Positions 42,450-51,039 of a stretch of DNA of 64,000 nt are shown piece by piece. The stretch spans positions 1 through 64,000 of the forward strand of contig CAWGRQ010000017.1 in assembly GCA_963824985.1 (NCBI GenBank), in the 5' to 3' direction. The notes under the pieces are model-generated. The model did no database searches, was not told the DNA's origin, and saw nothing but the letters and a program-made list of their open reading frames with translations. Each line of letters starts with the position of its first letter. Positions within the stretch are counted from its first letter, which is position 1. The translations under genes and the position numbers were made by a program. This DNA is from JAFNAG01 sp963824985 (lineage in GTDB: Bacteria > Acidobacteriota > UBA6911).

Positions 42450-43775
42450 TTATTGAAATCGGCGCCACAGGGCACCGGATAGTCCGCGCGCTTTGGCCGC
42501 GATCTTGTCCTCATCCAGAAAAACGAGCCTCCGGTTCTTCATCAGGACCTGCCCGCCGACGATTGTGGTGTCCACTCGTCCCTGAGCCAGACCGTAGACC
42601 AGGTGGCCGGGAAAATTCGCCGCGGTCAGCGGCGTCGGAGGCGGATAGTCGATCAGGATCATATCCGCCCACCATCCTTCCTTCAACTCCCCGACCTTTT
42701 CGAAATAGCGGCCGCAGATCCGGATGTTGTTCCGGATCAGCATTTCCACTGCCTCGCCGAATGCGGCGCCCGGGTCGCGCTGAAAATATCTCTGCGCCCA
42801 GATCGCGCTGCGCAATTCCTCGAGCATGTCGCCCGTCATGGCATCGGTTCCCAGGCCGACCAGCACACCCTTCCGCAGGGCGGTCCTGAGATCCATGATT
42901 CCGACGGCGTTGTTCAGGTTGGACTGCGGGTTGTGCGCGACCGCCGTCCCGGTCCGGGCGAGCAGATCCCATTCCTCGTCCCCGAGATGGACTCCGTGCG
43001 CGCAGATGGTCCGCTCGCCGAGGATGCCCAGGTCGGCAAGACGCTGAACCACGCCGCGGCCGAACTTCTTGCGGGTTATCTCCTGATCGCAGGCATCCTC
43101 GGCACAGTGAATGTGGAATCCGGCCTGATATTTCGCGGCGCCGGCCACACACCGCCGCAGAGTGCTTTCTTCAAGAGTAAAAGAAGCGTGCAACCCGAAC
43201 AGGGCCGCGATCCGGTCGTTGCCATCCTTGCGGCAGGCTTCAAGAAACCGGAGGTTTTCCTGAATGCCTTCCCGCGCCGCTCGGGCGCCGTTCCGGTCGG
43301 ACACTTCGTAGCAGAGACAAGCGCGCAGACCCAGGTCGCCGATCGCCCTGGCAATCCTGCCGAGCGATCCGCGGATGGCCCGGGGCGAGGAATGGTGGTC
43401 GAAGATGGTCGTCGTTCCATGGCGGATGGCTTCGATACCCGCGACCAGCGTGCTGTAATAGCAGTCGTTCAGCGTCAGCCGTCGATCCAGGCGCCACCAC
43501 AGGTGCTGTAGGATTTCGGTGAAATTCGCGGCCTGCTTCACCCGGGGCAGGCCGCGCGCGAAGGTGGAGTAAAAATGCATGTGAGCGTTGATCAGACCCG
43601 GCATCACGACCTTGCCCCGGGCGTCGATCACCTGCGCCTTCAGTTTCGGCAGCGCCGCCTCTGGACCGATCGTCTTGATCTTCCCATCCTCCACCAGGAT
43701 GGCATGACCCGCGAGCACCCGATTGGGGCTCTCCAGGGTCACGATCGTACCGTTCTTGATCAGGAGCCGTTTCAT
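42450..43775 (-). CDS. ssnA: SsnA-type aminohydrolase of the selenium/purine island
   Basis: Metal-dependent amidohydrolase of 441 aa, very similar by eye to E. coli SsnA throughout: NAHMHFYSTFARG, LQHLWWRLDR, IFDHHSSPRAI, FHIHCAEDACD, ICAHGVHL, NPQSNLNNAVG, GLGTDAMTGDM and a terminal LWRRFQ. The HxH, His, His, Asp set is complete. SsnA is a marker of genomes with selenium-dependent molybdenum hydroxylases and probably deaminates a purine or hydrolyses an early ring product; the exact substrate is unsettled. ATG 43775 overlaps the dehydrogenase stop (ATGA), so I prefer it over 43787. Confidence 0.9.
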   Translation of the reverse strand: MKRLLIKNGTIVTLESPNRVLAGHAILVEDGKIKTIGPEAALPKLKAQVIDARGKVVMPGLINAHMHFYSTFARGLPRVKQAANFTEILQHLWWRLDRRLTLNDCYYSTLVAGIEAIRHGTTTIFDHHSSPRAIRGSLGRIARAIGDLGLRACLCYEVSDRNGARAAREGIQENLRFLEACRKDGNDRIAALFGLHASFTLEESTLRRCVAGAAKYQAGFHIHCAEDACDQEITRKKFGRGVVQRLADLGILGERTICAHGVHLGDEEWDLLARTGTAVAHNPQSNLNNAVGIMDLRTALRKGVLVGLGTDAMTGDMLEELRSAIWAQRYFQRDPGAAFGEAVEMLIRNNIRICGRYFEKVGELKEGWWADMILIDYPPPTPLTAANFPGHLVYGLAQGRVDTTIVGGQVLMKNRRLVFLDEDKIAAKARGLSGALWRRFQ

Positions 43776-46351
43776 TTGCGATTCCATGACATAGGGAGTG
43801 AAAAGCGGCGGACGCTGTCAAAGGCGTTCAAGGCGCCGGCGACCGCTGCCGCCGTCGGCACCATGCCGATCTCGCCCACGCCCTTGGCGCCGAAGGGGCC
43901 GTTGGGATCGCCAACCTCGACGCCGATCACGGTCACTTCCGGCATTTCGGGGGCGCGGATGATGCCGCACTTGCCGAGCTTCAGCGACACTGGCCTGCCA
44001 TTGGCGAGCGGGAAATTTTCGCTGAGAGCATAGCCGAGCCCCATGTGCACCGCCCCTTCGATCTGTCCTTCGAACAACAGGGGATTCATGATCCGGCCGA
44101 CATCATGGGCGGCGTAGATCCTGTCGATTTTCCCCTTTGCATCCAGCGTCACCACCTGGGTGGCGTACCCATAAGAGTAATGAGTTTCATGGCCAACGCC
44201 GGCCTTCTCCCTGCCGATCTCCGAAGTCCGGTCGTAGCCCCACTCCCCGAAATACTCCCGGCCGGCGAGATCACCGAGGCGGTTATGCCGCAGGTCCTGG
44301 GCCAGTTGTCTGGTGGCGGCGATCAGAGAATGACCCACCAGCGAGGTGCCCCGCGAGGCCGTGGTCATGCCGCAGACTGTTTCCGAGGCCGTGTCCACGC
44401 GCACTTCGATGATCGCCGGGTCCAGGCCGGTCTGCTCGCAAACCGTCTGCACGGCCATGGTGTGCACTCCCTGGCCCATCTCCGTCCAGCCGTGATACAC
44501 GATCACCCGGTCCGCGGATTCAATCACGATCCGGGCGCGCCCGATGTCGGCCACCCCGTTGCCGATGCCGGTGTTTTTGATGCCGCAGGCGATGCCGGCA
44601 TACGGAGCCGCTTTAAACGCCTCTTTAACAGCCATCAAGGTTTCACGCAATCCGACTCCCGCTTTCAGGCGCTGTCCGGTGACGGTTTCCTTGCCTTCCG
44701 CCAGGGCATTGTCGTAGCGGAATTGCCAGCGATCGAAGCCCCCCTGCCGGCACAGATCGTCGATGCAACTCTCCATGGCAAAGGTCACCTGCGGCACTCC
44801 GAATCCGCGCATCGCCCCGCTGGGGATGTTGTTTGTGAAAACGGCGCGGGAGCGCACGAGCACGTTGGGGACGGCGTAGGCGCCGGCGGCATGTCCGGCG
44901 GCGCGTTCCAGGACCTTCATGCCCACCGAGGCATAGGCTCCGGTATCGCCGTCGATTTCAACCAGCATCCCCGTGAGCTTCCCCTCTTTGTCGCACGCGA
45001 CCGTGTAGTCCAGGCGCATGGGGTGGCGCTTCGGATGCATGTTCAGGGATTCCTCGCGGGTGAGCGCCACGCGCACGGGTTGGTTCAGCAAATAGGCGTA
45101 CAAGGCGGCGTGTCCCTGGACGGACAGATCCTCCTTGCCTCCGAAGGCGCCGCCGGTCGGGACCTGGATGACACGCACCCGCGGTTCCGGAATTCCGAGA
45201 AGGAGCGCGATCTGCCTGCGGTCTTCGTATGCGCCCTGCCCCTGGGAGAAGACGTGAACCCCTGCCTCGCCCTCGATCGTCTCGGGCCTGGCCAGGGCGC
45301 ATTCAGTTTCAAGAAACGCATGCTCGATACGCTGCGTCCGGAAGGTGCCGCGGGAGATGAACGCGGCCTCCTCGATGGCCTGATGAGGGTTTCCGCGCTT
45401 CAGTTCGGTTACCGACAGGACGTTGCCTCCCGCGTGGATCCCGGGCGCATCGGGTTGAAGCGCCGCTTCCATGGTGGTTACAGGAGGCAGAATTTCATAC
45501 TCCACCCTGATCATGGACGCAGCCCGGCGCGCGATCGCTTCGGATTGGGCGATCACCCCGGCGAGGACGTCACCCAGGTAGCGGGTTTCCTCCCCTACCG
45601 CCACCATCAGCGGCCAGTCGCCGAGTATCAGGCCGACGGAGCGGCGTCCCGGAATCCCGCTTGCCGTGACGATGCGCTCCACTCCCGGAACCTGTGCCGC
45701 ATCGGTCACATCGAGCGCGAGGATCCGGGCCCGGGGATGATCGGAAAATCTGAGAGCCCCGTGCAGCATCCCCTCCTCTTCGAGGTCGGAGACGAAGGGA
45801 TTCTTCCCCAGGACGGTCCGGTGGGCCTGGTATTTGGCGATCGGACTGCCAACGCGCCCGCTCGGCGCAACCTCCGGGTGAATTTCTTCCCCGCGCAGAA
45901 TCCTTGCGGCATACAAAACTGCATCGATGATCTTTTGATAGCCGGTACATCGGCACAGGTTGCGCTCGATGGCCTTTCTGATCTGCGCCCGGGTCGGGGA
46001 GGGTGTGCGCAGCAGCAGCGCCCGGGCTGCCATCACCATCCCCGGCGTGCAGTAGCCGCACTGGATGCCTCCCTTGAATGCAAAGGCGCGCGCGAAGGCG
46101 TCCTGGACCTTCTGCTCCAGGCCATCGGGGGTGATTACGGCTTTACCCGAGAGGACCTTCATCGGCGTGGTGCAGGAAAGAGCGGCCCGGCCGTCGACCA
46201 TGACGGTGCACCCGCCGCAGGCCCCCTGGCCGGAGCAGCCGACCTTGCACGAGGTCAGGTGTTCGTCGCCGCGCAGGAATTGCGACAGCGTCAGTGCAGG
46301 ATCGCCCGCAAAAATTCTGGTTTTGCCATTGAGCGTGAATTCCACCGGCAT
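43772..46351 (-). CDS. Selenium-dependent xanthine dehydrogenase-type molybdenum hydroxylase
   Basis: Fused molybdenum hydroxylase, 859 aa. Residues 1-160 form the [2Fe-2S] pair: first cluster Cys35/39/45/48 region, then GGIQCGYCTPGMVM and NLCRCTGYQ. The Mo-cofactor domains follow, with GGAFGGKEDLSVQ, RGFGVPQV and the catalytic Glu in GAKGVGEIGMVPTAAA. Fusion of Fe-S and Mo parts without FAD is the arrangement of selenium-dependent xanthine dehydrogenases and E. coli XdhD. It would oxidise hypoxanthine/xanthine or a related purine. An oddity: the first cluster loop reads GCSGQGACGGC, one residue longer than the usual C-x4-C-x2-C. It overlaps ssnA by 4 nt. Confidence 0.88.
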   Translation of the reverse strand: MPVEFTLNGKTRIFAGDPALTLSQFLRGDEHLTSCKVGCSGQGACGGCTVMVDGRAALSCTTPMKVLSGKAVITPDGLEQKVQDAFARAFAFKGGIQCGYCTPGMVMAARALLLRTPSPTRAQIRKAIERNLCRCTGYQKIIDAVLYAARILRGEEIHPEVAPSGRVGSPIAKYQAHRTVLGKNPFVSDLEEEGMLHGALRFSDHPRARILALDVTDAAQVPGVERIVTASGIPGRRSVGLILGDWPLMVAVGEETRYLGDVLAGVIAQSEAIARRAASMIRVEYEILPPVTTMEAALQPDAPGIHAGGNVLSVTELKRGNPHQAIEEAAFISRGTFRTQRIEHAFLETECALARPETIEGEAGVHVFSQGQGAYEDRRQIALLLGIPEPRVRVIQVPTGGAFGGKEDLSVQGHAALYAYLLNQPVRVALTREESLNMHPKRHPMRLDYTVACDKEGKLTGMLVEIDGDTGAYASVGMKVLERAAGHAAGAYAVPNVLVRSRAVFTNNIPSGAMRGFGVPQVTFAMESCIDDLCRQGGFDRWQFRYDNALAEGKETVTGQRLKAGVGLRETLMAVKEAFKAAPYAGIACGIKNTGIGNGVADIGRARIVIESADRVIVYHGWTEMGQGVHTMAVQTVCEQTGLDPAIIEVRVDTASETVCGMTTASRGTSLVGHSLIAATRQLAQDLRHNRLGDLAGREYFGEWGYDRTSEIGREKAGVGHETHYSYGYATQVVTLDAKGKIDRIYAAHDVGRIMNPLLFEGQIEGAVHMGLGYALSENFPLANGRPVSLKLGKCGIIRAPEMPEVTVIGVEVGDPNGPFGAKGVGEIGMVPTAAAVAGALNAFDSVRRFSLPMSWNRK

Positions 46352-46377
46352 TGGTCCTCGGTACGTCCTTTAAAAGC

Positions 46378-46575
46378 AAAAAGCGGCCACGGATTCCGCA
46401 GATTTCAGAAAAACACTGCCATTAATCATTATTTCTTGCAGCCTCCGGGAGACAAGGCGAGGGCAACCGCATCATTTGATGTGACTCACCATGCGCATGC
46501 CATATGCATATGAATCCGTGAAATCCCTGAAATCCGTGGCATCCGTGGCTGCTTTTGAAGGGGCCAAACAGTTAC
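46378..46575. repeat. Family-2 MITE-like repeat, copy 1
   Basis: Runs from AAAAAGCGGCCACGGATT (46378-46395) to the inverted ATCCGTGGCTGCTTTT and the terminal GGCCAAACAGTTAC (46562-46575). It shares internal blocks with the copy at 49249-49474: CACTGCCATTA, CCTCCGGGAG, CATCATTTG and CTCACCATGCGC. The left GTAACTGTTTAG-type end is not recognisable here. It fills the gap between the dehydrogenase and ygeY-like genes. Confidence 0.75.
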
Positions 46576-46624
46576 GGTCCCCGGGGCTGACGATCTTCGA
46601 TCCCGTCACTATATCCGCTCGCCA

Positions 46625-47836
46625 TCAGCGGGTCAAATCGCAGTACACCTGCGGGAAAGCGGCATAGAAAGCCGCGGCCTTCACAAGGTGATCGACGGGT
46701 ACCTGATCGTCAACCGTGTGCGCATGAACCTCGTTGGCCGGACCGAATCCGATCGTTGGAATACCATGGATTCCCATGGTGGCGATCCCGTTGGTGGAGA
46801 AAGTCCATCTCCCGACGGCTGGGAGGTTGCCCAGAATCATGCGGCAGGTTTCCACTCCTGCCCGGCAGAGCGGGTGGGTTTCCTCAAGCAGCCATGTGGG
46901 ATAGTACTTTTCGGTTTCGTACACCAGGCCGCAATAGCTCGGGACCCGGTAGCGCAGGACTTCGGCGGTCGCCTCGACGGCGGCCCTCTGAGTCGCCGCG
47001 TTCACCTCTGCCAGGGCGCTTTCTTTGGTTTCTCCGCGTGTCAGGCGGCGGTCGAGGTGGATGTAAGCGCGATCCGGAACAGCGCACAGGGAAGTGGTGC
47101 TGCAATCGATGTAGGTTACGGCCACCGTCCCCTTGCCCAGGAAGGGATCATCTTTCAGATGCTCATTGAGTTTTTCGATTTCATTCACCACTCGGAACAT
47201 GCGGTAAATGGCATTCTCCCCCCTTTCCGGCGCCGACCCATGACAGGAGATTCCCCGGGTCGTGATTCCGATCTCCATCCGGCCGCGATGGCCCCTGTAT
47301 ATGTTGAGGTTGGTCGGTTCCGTGATCAGGACCACTTCTGGGGACAGAATTCCTTCTTTAATGATGTATTGCCAGCACAGGCCGTCACAGTCCTCTTCCT
47401 GAACGGTTCCGGTGATCCACAGCGTGTAGTCCCCGGCCATCCCGAGGTCGCGGATGATTCGGGCCGCAAAGACAATGCCGGCCATGCCGCCCTCCTGGTC
47501 GCTGGCGCCGCGCCCGTAGATAACTCCGTTCTCCAGCTTTCCCTGGAAGGGATCCCATCGCCAGGCTCCGGCGTCGCCCACCCCGACCGTGTCCACGTGG
47601 GCATCCATGGCGATCACGCGCCGGCCATGTCCGACACGGCCGAGGATGTTGCCCATGGCATCGATGCGGATCTCGTCAAAACCGGCCTTCTCCATTTCCG
47701 CCTGAATTCGGAGGATCACCTCTTTTTCGTGGCCTGATTCGGAGGGGATGGCGATCATGTCGCGCAAAAACCGGGTCATGTCTTCGCGGTAGTGTTCGGC
47801 GCGCGCCATGATGGCCTGGGGGTCGATCGGTGTCAT
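46625..47836 (-). CDS. ygeY: YgeY-type M20 family hydrolase
   Basis: Di-zinc amidohydrolase/peptidase of 403 aa in the YgeY (selenium-associated) branch of M20. Metal motifs are AMDAHVDTVGVG, YGRGASDQEGGMAG, VQEEDCDGLCW and the late HAHTVDDQVP; the dimerisation domain lies between. In purine-degrading gene clusters YgeY is thought to act on ureido or peptide-like ring-opening products; the exact reaction is not settled. It lies downstream of the ygeW gene by 38 bp and on the same strand, consistent with the E. coli ygeW-ygeX-ygeY order minus ygeX. Confidence 0.88.
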   Translation of the reverse strand: MTPIDPQAIMARAEHYREDMTRFLRDMIAIPSESGHEKEVILRIQAEMEKAGFDEIRIDAMGNILGRVGHGRRVIAMDAHVDTVGVGDAGAWRWDPFQGKLENGVIYGRGASDQEGGMAGIVFAARIIRDLGMAGDYTLWITGTVQEEDCDGLCWQYIIKEGILSPEVVLITEPTNLNIYRGHRGRMEIGITTRGISCHGSAPERGENAIYRMFRVVNEIEKLNEHLKDDPFLGKGTVAVTYIDCSTTSLCAVPDRAYIHLDRRLTRGETKESALAEVNAATQRAAVEATAEVLRYRVPSYCGLVYETEKYYPTWLLEETHPLCRAGVETCRMILGNLPAVGRWTFSTNGIATMGIHGIPTIGFGPANEVHAHTVDDQVPVDHLVKAAAFYAAFPQVYCDLTR

Positions 47837-47874
47837 AGTTGCCTCGCATCGGGGCGGTCAATCCCCTGTGGATA

Positions 47875-49065
47875 TCAGCCTCGGATGTGGCGCTCCCGCC
47901 TCCGGGCGATGTCTTCCAATACTGAAGCCGGCTGGACGCATCGGGCCGCCATAATCATGGCGGCGATGATGAACGGCTTGTACCCGGCCTGTTTGTAGGT
48001 TTCGGTGCGGTAGCGCTCGAATACCGTGTCCTGCACTTCTCCCCGGGCGCACGAAACTCCGGAAATGTCTGCCGGCAGGCAGTGCATGTAAAGCGCCTGG
48101 CCCTTTCTGGTCAGTTTCATCATCGGTTCCGTGCACTCCCAATGCGCGAAGCGCGCGTTGGTCGCCAGGCATTGTTTTTCGAGATCCGCCAGGCTGCCCT
48201 GGTTGCCCTGTTTCAATAGCTTGGTACGGCGTTCCATCACCCGGTAGGGGGCCCAGCTCTTGGGATATACTATGTCGGCGCCTTGGAATGCCTCCTCCAT
48301 GGAATCGACGATTTGGAAACTCCCCCCGCTGGCGCCGGCCTGCTTTGCGGCGCGGTCCACGACTTCAGGAATCAGGTCATAGCCCTCGGGGTGCGCCAAC
48401 ACCAGATCCATGCCGAAACGGGACATGAGCCCGATGATTCCCTGAGGGACGGAAAGCGGTTTGCCGTAGCTCGGCGAATAGGCCCAGCTCATGGCGATCT
48501 TCTTCCCCTTGAGATTGGCAAGGCTTCCGAAATGACGCTCCAGGTGAAGCAAGTCGGCCAGGCTTTGCGTGGGATGGTCCACGTCGCATTGCAGGTTGAT
48601 GACCGCGGGCCGCTGGTGAAGGACTCCGGACTGGAAGCCTTCCTCGAGGGCATTTCCCACTTCAACCATGTACTTGTGACCTGCGCCGAGAAATATGTCG
48701 TCCCGGATGCCGATGACTTCGGTTAAAAAGGAGATCATGGCCGCGGTTTCACGGACCGTTTCGCCGTGGGCGATCTGCGATTTCCCCTCGTCGAGGTCCT
48801 GGACGGCGAGGCCGAGCAGGTTGGCGGCCGAGGCGAAGGAAAAGCGCGTGCGCGTGGACTGATCGCGGAACAGAGAAACCGCCAGGCCCGATTCAAACAT
48901 GCGGCAGGAGATGTTGTCGCGATGCAGTTCCTTGAGGAGGGCGGCGATGTGCAGGATGATCTTCAGGTCATCGTCGGTCTTGTCCCATGTCAGGAGAAAA
49001 TCCGTGCCGCACAGCCCGTTGTTCAGTTTTCTGATATCGCCGGCTCGCTTCAGGATATCGGTCAT
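47875..49065 (-). CDS. ygeW: YgeW-type knotted carbamoyltransferase
   Basis: ATCase/OTCase-fold transferase, 396 aa. Carbamoyl-phosphate motif is QSTRTRFSF near residue 68, the second is HPTQSLADLLHLE, and the C-terminal HCLP motif is present in YMHCLPADISGVSCARGEV. The insert and overall length match YgeW, for which the native substrate has long been called unknown and is now linked to carbamoyl removal from a urate-derived ureido acid. ATG 49065 has GGGGGG upstream at good distance; the frame upstream to 49092 is not needed. It is the first gene of the left half-operon. Confidence 0.9.
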   Translation of the reverse strand: MTDILKRAGDIRKLNNGLCGTDFLLTWDKTDDDLKIILHIAALLKELHRDNISCRMFESGLAVSLFRDQSTRTRFSFASAANLLGLAVQDLDEGKSQIAHGETVRETAAMISFLTEVIGIRDDIFLGAGHKYMVEVGNALEEGFQSGVLHQRPAVINLQCDVDHPTQSLADLLHLERHFGSLANLKGKKIAMSWAYSPSYGKPLSVPQGIIGLMSRFGMDLVLAHPEGYDLIPEVVDRAAKQAGASGGSFQIVDSMEEAFQGADIVYPKSWAPYRVMERRTKLLKQGNQGSLADLEKQCLATNARFAHWECTEPMMKLTRKGQALYMHCLPADISGVSCARGEVQDTVFERYRTETYKQAGYKPFIIAAMIMAARCVQPASVLEDIARRRERHIRG

Positions 49066-49164
49066 AAATCGCCCCCCGGAACTTGAATCCAATGGCGAAG
49101 AAACAAAAAGGTTGTAGCATTAAAGCGCCGGAAGGGGCAACGACGATCCGGCCCGTCCCACAAG

Positions 49165-49543
49165 CCCACATTATTCACGAAGCAAAACATCGCGGGGCAC
49201 GGATGAACACAAATGGTTCCATGTCGGGAAAACTTCCTGTTATGACCGGTAACTGTTTAGGCATATGGTCAGCGGCAGCGAAAAGCGGCCACGGATTTCA
49301 CGGACTTCACTGATTTTTTGAAGGCACTACCATTAGGGGAGTGTCTCTTGCACCCTCCGGGAGGTTGGCAGAGACGACATCATTTGGCGCGCCTCAATAT
49401 GCGCTTACCTTATGAATTTAAATCGGTGGAATCCGTGGAATCCGCGGCTGCTTTTAAAAAGGCTAAATGATTACTACGACCGAAATCCGGCGTCACATAT
49501 TGACATTCGTGCGTTTGCGAGAGACATTCGTGAATAATGCGGG
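49165..49543. repeat. Family-1 palindromic repeat, copy E, interrupted by a nested family-2 element
   Basis: Bounded by CCCACATTATTCACGAA (49165-49181) and TTCGTGAATAATGCGGG (49527-49543). It is 379 bp, of which 226 bp (49249-49474) is the inserted family-2 element, leaving a 153-bp family-1 copy related to B (GACCGAAATCCGGCG block). Located in the divergent gap between the ygeW and PLP-enzyme genes, so it must coexist with both promoters. Confidence 0.8.
49249..49474. repeat. Family-2 MITE-like repeat, copy 2 (nested)
   Basis: 226 bp with terminal inverted repeats GTAACTGTTTAGGC and GGCTAAATGATTAC and subterminal AAAAGCGGCCACGGATT / AATCCGCGGCTGCTTTT. It is flanked by TATGACC on the left and TACGACC on the right, a probable 7-bp target duplication with one mismatch, interrupting a family-1 element. 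No open frame of note. Confidence 0.8.
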
Positions 49544-49588
49544 CCAGGGTTAAATGCCTGCGGGCCTGGTAGCGAGGAGCACGGATAC

Positions 49589-50887
49589 ATGGATCATGTG
49601 CTGGGTCTTGAATGCACAATCTGCGGCGCCCGATACGCGCCGGACGAGGTGGACTATGTCTGCCCAGGGCATGGAAACGAAGGCACACTGGATGTGATTT
49701 ATGATTACGGCCGGATCCGCAATCGCATCAGCCCGGCAAAACTGTCCAGGCTGGGCGATCACTCCATGTGGCGCTATCTGCCGCTGCTCCCCGTCGAAGA
49801 AGAGGGAGCGCGGCTGCTGGTGGAGGGGACGGTCATGGCAAGCGTCGGCTGGACCCCGCTCATCGCCGCATCCCGTCTGGCGTCCCGGCTCGGGCTCGAG
49901 CATCTATGGATCAAAGACGATGGGCGGCAGCCCACCGCGTCTTTCAAGGATCGCGCCTCCGCAATCGCCGTGATCAAAACCCGAGAACTGGGGAAAAAAG
50001 TGGTGGCCACCGCCAGCACCGGCAACGCGGCCGCGGCGCTGGCGGGGTTGTGCACGGCGGTCTCGCAGCCCAATGTCATTTTTGTGCCGCGAACGGCGCC
50101 GCAGGCCAAGATCGCGCAGTTACTGGTGTTCGGCGCGACCGTGCTGCTTGTGGATGGTGCCTATGACGATGCCTTTGCGCTTTGCCTGGAGGCCTCATCG
50201 GAGTTTGGCTGGTACAACCGCAGCACCGGCTTCAATCCTTACATGAGTGAGGGCAAGAAGACGGCCGCGTATGAAATCTGCGAACAGTTGGACTGGCGCG
50301 CGCCCGACCGGATCTTTGTGCCGGTCGGGGACGGCTGCATCATCGGCGGGATCCACAAGGGGTTGCGGGATCTTCAAGCGCTGGGCTGGATCGACCGCAT
50401 GCCCCGTCTGATGGGAGTGCAGGCATCGGGTTCCGCCGCGCTGGCGGATGCCTGGGAACGGGGCCTGAAGGCGACGGACATGGCGCCGATAACGGCGCAT
50501 ACGATCGCGGACAGCATCAGCACCGGCCTGCCGCGCGATCGCATCAAGGCGCTGCGGGCGGTGCGGGAAAGCGGCGGGGCCTTCATCCGGGTGAGCGACG
50601 AAGAAATGATCGCGGCCATTCCCCGGCTGGCCGGCGGTTGTGGCATCTTTGCGGAACCTGCCGCCGCGGCCGCATATGCGGGACTGGTCAAGGCGGTGGC
50701 GGGCGGAAACGTGGATGCCGGCGAGCGCGTGGTCGTACTGTCGACCGGCTCCGGACTTAAGGACACGGCATCGGCGATGAAGTCCGTGGGTACCGCCACC
50801 ACCGTCGCGCCCGCATTGGCGGATGTGTGCCGGGCGCTGCGGTCAAAGGATCGCGAGAATTTTCAGGACGCAGATGAACGCGGATGA
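49589..50887 (+). CDS. Threonine-synthase-like PLP enzyme
   Basis: Fold-type II PLP protein of 432 aa. A short N-terminal zinc-ribbon-like stretch (CTICGARY...YVCPGHG) is followed by the catalytic core with the PLP lysine in PTASFKDRASAIAV, phosphate-binding ASTGNAAAALAGL and GDGCIIGG. It resembles ThrC, but position in this island makes an ammonia-lyase on a diamino acid (the YgeX role) possible. GGAG precedes ATG by 9 nt. The last eight residues (FQDADERG) and the stop codon are encoded by an inserted repeat, so the native C-terminus has been replaced. Confidence 0.75.
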   Translation: MDHVLGLECTICGARYAPDEVDYVCPGHGNEGTLDVIYDYGRIRNRISPAKLSRLGDHSMWRYLPLLPVEEEGARLLVEGTVMASVGWTPLIAASRLASRLGLEHLWIKDDGRQPTASFKDRASAIAVIKTRELGKKVVATASTGNAAAALAGLCTAVSQPNVIFVPRTAPQAKIAQLLVFGATVLLVDGAYDDAFALCLEASSEFGWYNRSTGFNPYMSEGKKTAAYEICEQLDWRAPDRIFVPVGDGCIIGGIHKGLRDLQALGWIDRMPRLMGVQASGSAALADAWERGLKATDMAPITAHTIADSISTGLPRDRIKALRAVRESGGAFIRVSDEEMIAAIPRLAGGCGIFAEPAAAAAYAGLVKAVAGGNVDAGERVVVLSTGSGLKDTASAMKSVGTATTVAPALADVCRALRSKDRENFQDADERG

Positions 50888-51000
50888 ACGCGGATCCGAT
50901 CCGTGTTTTTCAGAGTCCGGAAGGATTCTTGTGCTGAAGAAATTCCGGCATCGCGTGCCGGTTTTCATTCGGTTGCGAATGAAGTTCATGAATAATGCGG
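50857..51000. repeat. Family-1 palindromic repeat, copy F
   Basis: Begins within the 3' end of the PLP gene (CAGGACGCAGATGAACGCGG), continues through the palindrome CGGATCCGATCCG, AGAAATTCCGGC and ends TTCATGAATAATGCGG (50985-51000), just before the next gene. Confidence 0.8.
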
Positions 51001-51039
51001 ATTAAAGAGTCTGGTCACAATGCAAAGGAAACCGGCCAT

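Noticed and set aside
44045..46513. 822-codon plus-strand frame opposite the selenium-dependent dehydrogenase
   Set aside because: Antisense shadow of a gene with intact Fe-S and molybdenum motifs.
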